This document shows, in pieces, positions 59,143-64,000 of a DNA stretch of 64,000 nt (positions are counted from its first letter, which is position 1; each line of letters opens with the position of its first letter). Below the pieces are notes generated by a model. It ran no database searches. It was not told the origin of the DNA and saw only the letters and a list, made by a program, of their open reading frames with translations. The stretch comes from G963665925 sp963676345 (GTDB taxonomy: Bacteria; Bacillota; Clostridia; Peptostreptococcales; Acidaminobacteraceae): the NCBI GenBank assembly GCA_963676345.2, contig CAXXTS010000005.1, positions 248,001 to 312,000 on the forward strand, given 5' to 3'. A program made the translations under genes and the position numbers.

Positions 59143-59190
59143 AAAACCAGCATGCTAAGTGGAAAGTGCATTTAGCCGGCTGGTTTTTTA
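59143..59190 (+). terminator. Terminator at the end of the sulfur/transporter operon
   Basis: AAAACCAGC at 59143-59151 pairs with GCTGGTTTT at 59179-59187, with inner TGCTAA/TTAGCC pairing, followed by TTTTTTA. It is 68 bp after the last gene and also faces the convergent LysR gene. Confidence 0.85.
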
Positions 59191-59244
59191 TTTGAAGTAT
59201 GTAGTGAAAAGACCATCTAGGCCACTGTAAAATTAGCAATCTTG

Positions 59245-60135
59245 TTAACAAAACCCACGTTTTGAAGACATAATGAATTTCTCAAATTCAATTTCCTGAG
59301 TACAAATTTTATGCGTCTTCAAATGACACAAATAGTAGTGTGCTACAAAGTCCACATCCTCAATTTCTATGGATTTGAGAAGGCCATCTTTTAGCTCTCT
59401 TTTAATGGACATTTCAGGAATAAAGGAAATGCCTTTGCCTGATATAACGCTGGTTTTAATCGCTTCCATAGAGTTCAGTTCATAAATAACATTGAGGTCA
59501 GATGTTTTAACACCATGGGTTTCGAGTGTTTTGGAAATGATGGATTTTGTACCAGACCCATCTTCCCTGAAAATTAGCGGGAGTTTTGCCAGTTCATCAA
59601 GTGTAATTTTATCCTTCACAAGGGGTAAAGATGTAACAAGAAGCAGTCTGTCAGATGTAATTTTTTTAGAACAGAGTTTGCTGTTGTTGGGATTGCCACT
59701 GGTAATTCCAAGATTCACTTTTCGGCTTTCAAGAGACTGAACCACGTCTGTTGTGTTGACAATATCCATTTGTATGTCAATGTTCTCATTATCATTTTTA
59801 AACACATATATACTGCAAGGCAAAGCGTATTCACCAATAGCCTTGCATGAGCCTACCATCAACCGTTTCTTTTCCTCTTTAATATTGGATATATCGCGTT
59901 CAACGTTTTCCTGAAGTGAAAGAATCGTACTCGCGTAGTCAAATAGAACTTGCCCTGCTTCGGTCAATTCAACACCCTTATTGCTTCTTGTAAGTAGACA
60001 AACTCCGAGGTCTTTTTCAAGTGATTGAAGCTGCAAACTTAGCCCAGGCTGAGTTAAATGAAGTGTCTTAGCTGCTTTGGAAATACTATTGCTTTTTACT
60101 GTGACATAGAATGATTTCAAATAATAAAGGTTCAT
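59245..60135 (-). CDS. LysR-family transcriptional regulator
   Basis: LysR-type regulator of 296 residues. AAAGGAG is 6 bp before the ATG at 60135. The helix-turn-helix is in SISKAAKTLHLTQPGLSLQLQSLEKDLG (motif positions 18-45), and the effector domain follows, with KRLMVGSCKAIGEYALP at its start. Length and pattern recall CysB/CysL-like regulators of sulfur metabolism, which suits its position between the YnjB operon and the rhodanese gene. It is divergent from the gene at 60460, and palindromes that could be its sites lie at 60240-60254 and 60296-60309. Confidence 0.92.
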   Translation of the reverse strand: MNLYYLKSFYVTVKSNSISKAAKTLHLTQPGLSLQLQSLEKDLGVCLLTRSNKGVELTEAGQVLFDYASTILSLQENVERDISNIKEEKKRLMVGSCKAIGEYALPCSIYVFKNDNENIDIQMDIVNTTDVVQSLESRKVNLGITSGNPNNSKLCSKKITSDRLLLVTSLPLVKDKITLDELAKLPLIFREDGSGTKSIISKTLETHGVKTSDLNVIYELNSMEAIKTSVISGKGISFIPEMSIKRELKDGLLKSIEIEDVDFVAHYYLCHLKTHKICTQEIEFEKFIMSSKRGFC

Positions 60136-60239
60136 AGCTACTCCTTTGTTTTTCTAATAGTAGTACTCTACCATTTTCGTATTAATACTACCACACTATG
60201 GAATGGTTATGGACATATAAGACATTATTTTAATGGGTG

Positions 60240-60254
60240 ATAAGGTTTCCTTAT
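60240..60254. promoter_or_regulatory. Palindrome ATAAGG-TTT-CCTTAT, candidate LysR box
   Basis: Perfect 6-bp inverted arms around TTT, 105 bp upstream of the LysR start codon in the 325-bp divergent gap; it contains a T-N11-A pattern as LysR sites do. A partly similar ATAATG-ATT-GCTTAT follows at about 60260-60274. Confidence 0.45.
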
Positions 60255-60295
60255 GGTTCATAATGATTGCTTATACGTTATTCCCCTCAAAGATT

Positions 60296-60309
60296 GTTAT
60301 AATTATAAC
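60296..60309. promoter_or_regulatory. Perfect 14-bp palindrome GTTATAATTATAAC
   Basis: A fully symmetric AT-rich sequence in the middle of the divergent gap. It includes TATAAT on both strands, so it may be a -10 element for one or both directions or a regulator site. Confidence 0.4.
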
Positions 60310-60411
60310 ATGAATAAATCCATAGGAGTATAGTCAGGATTAAAAAAGCAAATTGATTTTAGTGCTGTTCTATTTTTAAGTGGGTTTAGGATTTTGGTAT
60401 GCCATAAAAAA

Positions 60412-60428
60412 ATGCAAAGCGCTTGCAT
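60412..60428. promoter_or_regulatory. Operator-like palindrome ATGCAAAGCGCTTGCAT
   Basis: Arms ATGCAA and TTGCAT are perfectly inverted around AGCGC, the form of LacI/GalR-family operators. It lies 32 bp before the GTG start of the unknown gene at 60460, where a bound repressor would cover the promoter or the early transcript. Confidence 0.5.
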
Positions 60429-60459
60429 GAGCGTAAAATTTTTTTCGAAAGGGGTTGTA

Positions 60460-60861
60460 GTGATTAGATCAAAAATGTGTGGTAAACGCTTTGAAGAAAA
60501 CAGAATATATGACTTGTTGCTTGAAGTTGTGGAAGGGTTTGAAATTGAAACGAAATTAACAGACGAAAGCCAAGATGCTCTCTATAGCTGTGTTTGGAAA
60601 AAATCAAAACTGAAGTTTCACCTAGACTTAACCGCTTTAAAAAGTGGAGACTTCATGCATCATGAAAAGGCAAATTGTCCGGTTGTCTATGTATACGCGT
60701 TTGATTCAAAAAAGCGTCATGCGGTACAGACCATTACCAGTTTTAACATCCCAAATGGTTATTTGATGATCTATGATACGGAAGAAGATATTCAAATGTT
60801 TGCAAAGGACTTTTGGAACTTGCTAATTATGTTGCGGGCAAAGTATGAAATGCGCATCTAG
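60460..60861 (+). CDS. Hypothetical protein, 133 residues
   Basis: I do not recognise this protein. GTG 60460 is chosen because AAAGGGG lies 5 bp upstream; an extension to 60394 would cross the operator-like palindrome. The protein is soluble, with mixed alpha/beta character: IYDLLLEVVEGFEIETKLTD, a beta-rich middle (SCVWKKSKLKFHLDLTALKS) and a C-terminal helix (DTEEDIQMFAKDFWNLLIML). Two Cys early on are not in a recognisable metal motif. It lies between a LysR regulator (divergent) and the exported rhodanese gene 88 bp downstream, so a link with sulfur metabolism is possible but unproven. Confidence 0.65.
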   Translation: MIRSKMCGKRFEENRIYDLLLEVVEGFEIETKLTDESQDALYSCVWKKSKLKFHLDLTALKSGDFMHHEKANCPVVYVYAFDSKKRHAVQTITSFNIPNGYLMIYDTEEDIQMFAKDFWNLLIMLRAKYEMRI

Positions 60862-60949
60862 GAAAAGGTTTCGCAAAATTGGCGGTAGTCGAAATACGTA
60901 CAAAATTGCCAATAAATTAACGAAAGCAGACAAGTAAAGGGGAAAGAAA

Positions 60950-61918
60950 ATGAACAAAAAAATGATAGCGATAGTTGCTGTAGTATGTATTGCAGTATTT
61001 GGTTTTTTAGGGTACAAAGAAATTTTTGGCGCAGAAAAAGTAGTTGTAGATAACTCAGCTCAAGGACAAAAAATCAGTGAGTATGCACACCCAGAGTCAT
61101 TCATCACACCTGTTCAGCTAAAAAATATGATGGATGAGAATAGTGATGTTGTGGTGATTGGTGCGCTGAATCCTACAAAAGGCGACAGCCCAATTTCAGG
61201 CTCGTTCACAATGTGGCGTTCTGACTACTCAGCAGACGAGAATGCCTACCCGTATGGTGGTATGAGAAACACAACAGAAGAAATGGAAGCTATTCTTTCA
61301 AGCTATGGAGCAACGGCAGATTCAACAATCGTAGTATACTCTGCAAACAGCCATCATGATGCAGCAAGACTATGGTGGCAAATTAAACTGCTGGGCCATG
61401 AAGATGTAAGATACCTAGACGGTGGACTTAATGCATGGTTGGGTTCTGAATACCCAGTAGGCGATGCAAACCCTGAAGTTGCAGCAACAAGCTACGTGGC
61501 ACCAAATCCATCAGAAGGGTCACTGGCATCAATGGATGACGTAGTTGAGGCACTTGAAAACGGTACAGTGATTGATACGAGAACCGCTGACGAAGAAACG
61601 GGCGCAAGTACTAAAAAAGGTGCATACGGACCAGGTAAAATTGGGGATTCAGTATTTATTGAATGGAAAAAAGCCGTGGGTGAAGATACAACACTGCTCT
61701 CACTAGATGAGCTTCAAGCACTTTATGGTGATATAGAAGACAAGGATGTAATTGCATACTGCCAATCAGGTGTAAGATCAGCACATACTTATCTCGTTCT
61801 AACACAGGCTCTTGGTTATGAAAATGTTAAGAACTATGATGGCTCTTGGATTGAGTGGTCATATGAGTTCTACGAAAATGGCAAAACTGAACTGCCAACG
61901 CTAAACGCAGACCAGTAA
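60950..61918 (+). CDS. Exported tandem-rhodanese thiosulfate sulfurtransferase (YnjE/SseA-like)
   Basis: Protein of 322 residues with an N-terminal signal anchor (MIAIVAVVCIAVFGFLG) and two rhodanese domains. The first (about 45-175) lacks the catalytic Cys, reading VYSANSHHDAARLWW where the loop should be; the second (about 185-310) has Cys271 in the active-site loop CQSGVRSAHTY. This layout is that of thiosulfate:acceptor sulfurtransferases. No lipobox is seen. GGGGAAAG precedes the ATG. Acting outside the membrane, it could process thiosulfate-type sulfur before uptake by the YeeE/TusA system upstream. Confidence 0.92.
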   Translation: MNKKMIAIVAVVCIAVFGFLGYKEIFGAEKVVVDNSAQGQKISEYAHPESFITPVQLKNMMDENSDVVVIGALNPTKGDSPISGSFTMWRSDYSADENAYPYGGMRNTTEEMEAILSSYGATADSTIVVYSANSHHDAARLWWQIKLLGHEDVRYLDGGLNAWLGSEYPVGDANPEVAATSYVAPNPSEGSLASMDDVVEALENGTVIDTRTADEETGASTKKGAYGPGKIGDSVFIEWKKAVGEDTTLLSLDELQALYGDIEDKDVIAYCQSGVRSAHTYLVLTQALGYENVKNYDGSWIEWSYEFYENGKTELPTLNADQ

Positions 61919-61937
61919 ACGTACTTAAGCACTATAA

Positions 61938-61977
61938 TCCCTGCGGTGCACCGATCTACTTGGTGCACTGTGAGGGA
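61938..61977. other. Imperfect hairpin after the rhodanese gene
   Basis: TCCCT-GCG-GTGCACC and GGTGCAC-TGTG-AGGGA can fold into a bulged stem. No T-run follows, so it is a weak terminator candidate at best; it might stabilise the rhodanese mRNA or act as a protein site. Confidence 0.35.
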
Positions 61978-62108
61978 AATAGACCGTATAAAGGACATGC
62001 CTGAAGAATTTACTTAGGAAGTTATAAATACAAAACGGACTAAGCTTGATTTAACAGGGTGTAGATTTTGCTAAGTGGATGCAAAATGTGTTGAGATAGG
62101 AGTTAAAT

Positions 62109-63902
62109 ATGGATCAGGTGATATTTAGTCCCGCTATATTAGATAATGCATCTGAAATTGTGGACAAGTGTATGGGGCACGAGGACGCATTTTGTACCAG
62201 CCGCTGTCCTATGAGCACAGATGCAAAGGGGTATGTCAATTTAATAGCAGAAAAGAAATATGATGAAGCCATTGATCTCATTAGAGAGAAGTTGTTTCTT
62301 CCAAATACATTGGGCAGAATTTGTGCTCATCCGTGCGAAGCAGATTGTAGAAGGAGTACAGAGTATAATCAACCCATTGCCATTGCAGCTTTAAAACGCT
62401 TTGCAGCTGAAAAGGCTGACAGAGAAGAACGCTGGAATCTTGAAGTTGGACAGCCAACAGGCAAGCGCATAGCTATTGTCGGTGCAGGGCCTGCTGGTGC
62501 GCAGTGCGCCATTGAACTCAGACGCGGTGGCCATGATGTTGTTATATTCGAGAAACTGGATGTGGTTGGTGGCATGATGCGCGTCGGTATTCCAGAGTAC
62601 AGACTGCCTAGAGATATTATCGATTTTGAGTACACTTACCTAACCAAGCTTGGCGTTGATATCAAGTTTGGTGTAGAAGTTGGCAAAGACATTCAGTTTG
62701 AAGCTTTAAAGTCAGACTATGATGCTGTTCTTCTCGCACATGGTGCACATAAGGGCAACATTATTCCATTGCCTGGTCATAAGGCTCAAGGTGTATTCCC
62801 TGCGACAGAGTATCTTAAAGAAATTAGCTTGAAAAAATCATTTGACAGAGCTGGAAAGCGTATTATGGTTATAGGTGGCGGCGATGTTGCTATGGACTGT
62901 GCAAGAAGTTCTTTTAGAATAGGGGCACAGGAAGTATACCAGTGTTCTCTGGAAGATGCTAAGAACCTTCCAGCGTCACAAGAAGAAATCGAAGAGTCGC
63001 ATGAGGAAGGCGTCAAATTTAATGCTGGCTGGGGTCCGCTTGAAATAATTGAAGTGGACGGGAAAGTTACAGGCATTAAAATTCAAAAAATAAAGTCCAT
63101 ACATGATGCAAAGGGAAACTTCAACCCATCTTATGAGGGTGAACCCAAAATCATTCCAGTAGATACAGTGGTCATGGCTACAGGTCAAGTTGTTGAAGAC
63201 ATCACAGGCGGCGCACTTGAAACGACAAGAGGCGGTCGGTATGTAGTTGATCAGGACACGCTCACAACTGCAGTAGAAAATGTGTTTGTCGCTGGTGATG
63301 CTTCAGGTGGCAATATTGTTGTTGAAGCCATGGCACTTGGTCGAAAAGCAGCAATAACAATGGAACGCTACTTTAAGGGTGAAGACCTGAAAGCAGGCAG
63401 ATGTCTTAAGACGGAATGGGCTTATCAGACAGAACTGGACGTACCACTTCCAGAAGATACTGTAGATGTAGCGAGAATTCATGCGCGTATGCGTGATCCT
63501 CAGGAGCGAAAGATTGACTTTAACCAGTCCGACTTAGGTTTTACAGAAGAAATGGCCATAGAGGAAGCATCACGATGCTTAAAGTGCGAGTGTAAGCTCT
63601 GTATGCGTGAATGTGTCATGATGAACGACTTTGGAACATGTCCAAAAGATATGATGGAAAAAATGGTAGAGGGACAGGGCATGGATCAGTTGCTTGCATA
63701 CTCATGTAATGCATGTGACAACTGTACAATTGTCTGTCCGCATGAACTGCCAATGAAAAAGATTTTTATAGGCTCGAGAAAAGATTTCGTTAAGGCAAAT
63801 AAGGGTCAGTCACCGATCAAGGGTCATGGTGCGATTAAGGTGCACCAGCTTCTTGGCTTCTCTAAGCTGTTCACAATGAAGAAAAAGGGTGGTGAGAAAT
63901 AA
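62109..63902 (+). CDS. GltD-like FAD/NAD(P) oxidoreductase with N- and C-terminal Fe-S regions
   Basis: Flavin Fe-S oxidoreductase of 597 residues. The N-terminus carries a GltD-type Fe-S domain (CTSRCPMSTDAKGYV, LGRICAHPCEADCRR), then the FAD-binding GAGPAGAQCAIELRRGGHD, the NAD(P)-binding VIGGGDVAMDCARSS and VFVAGDASGGNIVVEAM. After residue about 480 it adds ferredoxin-like Cys groups, CLKCECKLCMRECVMM and SCNACDNCTIVCPHELP, an extension absent from GltD and NfnB. The gene after it, overlapping by one base, begins an Fe-S protein of CCG type, suggesting a two-component electron-transfer complex. The partner substrate is unknown; its place next to sulfur genes is suggestive. Confidence 0.88.
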   Translation: MDQVIFSPAILDNASEIVDKCMGHEDAFCTSRCPMSTDAKGYVNLIAEKKYDEAIDLIREKLFLPNTLGRICAHPCEADCRRSTEYNQPIAIAALKRFAAEKADREERWNLEVGQPTGKRIAIVGAGPAGAQCAIELRRGGHDVVIFEKLDVVGGMMRVGIPEYRLPRDIIDFEYTYLTKLGVDIKFGVEVGKDIQFEALKSDYDAVLLAHGAHKGNIIPLPGHKAQGVFPATEYLKEISLKKSFDRAGKRIMVIGGGDVAMDCARSSFRIGAQEVYQCSLEDAKNLPASQEEIEESHEEGVKFNAGWGPLEIIEVDGKVTGIKIQKIKSIHDAKGNFNPSYEGEPKIIPVDTVVMATGQVVEDITGGALETTRGGRYVVDQDTLTTAVENVFVAGDASGGNIVVEAMALGRKAAITMERYFKGEDLKAGRCLKTEWAYQTELDVPLPEDTVDVARIHARMRDPQERKIDFNQSDLGFTEEMAIEEASRCLKCECKLCMRECVMMNDFGTCPKDMMEKMVEGQGMDQLLAYSCNACDNCTIVCPHELPMKKIFIGSRKDFVKANKGQSPIKGHGAIKVHQLLGFSKLFTMKKKGGEK

Positions 63903-64000
63903 TGGGATTCAAAGTAGATCAAAATAAAAGATATGGATTCATGCCTGGTTGCAGTTTACCTTCTTATAATCCAGAAGCGGTTATAAAGACGACTGAGTAT
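63902..64000 (+). CDS. Partial CCG-domain Fe-S oxidoreductase subunit (truncated at window end)
   Basis: A new frame opens at ATG 63902, overlapping the preceding stop (TAATG), and stays open for 33 codons to the window edge. GFMPGCSLPSYNPEAV resembles the start of a cysteine-rich CCG domain, as in HdrB and related Fe-S oxidoreductases. Too little is visible for a firm call. Confidence 0.6.
   Translation, partial: MGFKVDQNKRYGFMPGCSLPSYNPEAVIKTTEY

Noticed and set aside
62065..62085. Possible sigma-54 element GGGTGTAGATTTTGC before the flavoprotein gene
   Set aside because: Only the GG and TTGC parts match; the TGGCA half is poor.
1..64000. CRISPR arrays, insertion sequences, prophage or tRNA genes
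   Set aside because: No regularly spaced repeats, transposase or integrase reading frames, attachment-site duplications or tRNA-like cloverleaf sequences were recognised on either strand.

Overview
The window is a chromosomal segment of about 42% G+C by eye, probably from an anaerobic, low-GC Gram-positive bacterium of the Clostridia. The basis is strong AGGAGG-type ribosome binding sites, frequent GTG/TTG starts, many intrinsic terminators, sigma-A promoters such as TTGACA-17-TATAAT, and gene content pointing to fermentation of diols, amino acids and dicarboxylates. The genus cannot be named from sequence alone. No tRNA, rRNA, IS element or CRISPR array was recognised.

Region 1 (1-15540): a propanediol-utilisation microcompartment operon, entered inside pduB, with order pduB-C-D-E-G-H-K-J-L-eutJ-M-N-O-P-S-[membrane protein]-T-Q and one terminator. 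It encodes B12-dependent diol dehydratase and its reactivase, shell proteins, CoA-acylating aldehyde dehydrogenase, phosphotransacylase, alcohol dehydrogenase and cobalamin recycling. A eutJ-like chaperone gene and an integral membrane protein gene are unexpected members.

Region 2 (15850-23860): an M20 amidohydrolase with an AGCS sodium:amino-acid symporter, then a complete Liv-type branched-chain amino-acid ABC transporter.

Region 3 (24000-36050): a membrane EAL protein with a degenerate GGDEF domain; a promoter-structured RNA-terminator unit before a degenerate PLP-fold/GNAT fusion gene; an AEC carrier; a lipoprotein; a diguanylate cyclase; an SGNH hydrolase; a short Cys-rich leader ORF with terminator before a cystine-type ABC transporter; and a PRPP synthetase.

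Region 4 (36300-46450): a Cache-domain sensor kinase and NtrC-type regulator, then a sigma-54 promoter (TGGCA/TTGC, correct spacing) and an operon for a class III CoA-transferase, MadL/MadM malonate transporter subunits and a four-subunit biotin-dependent sodium-translocating decarboxylase. I read this as a CoA-thioester route for malonate decarboxylation coupled to a sodium gradient, and consider it the most interesting system here.

Region 5 (46500-51070, minus strand): M20 amidohydrolase, YfcC-family carrier, IclR regulator with a clear operator/promoter, and a nucleoside hydrolase. Region 6 (51125-64000): a sulfur module with two half-size YeeE/YedE proteins around TusA, a YnjB-type ABC transporter, two selenodomain-associated transferases, a phosphotransferase-fold protein, a LysR regulator, an exported tandem rhodanese and a flavin/Fe-S oxidoreductase followed by a truncated CCG-type Fe-S gene.
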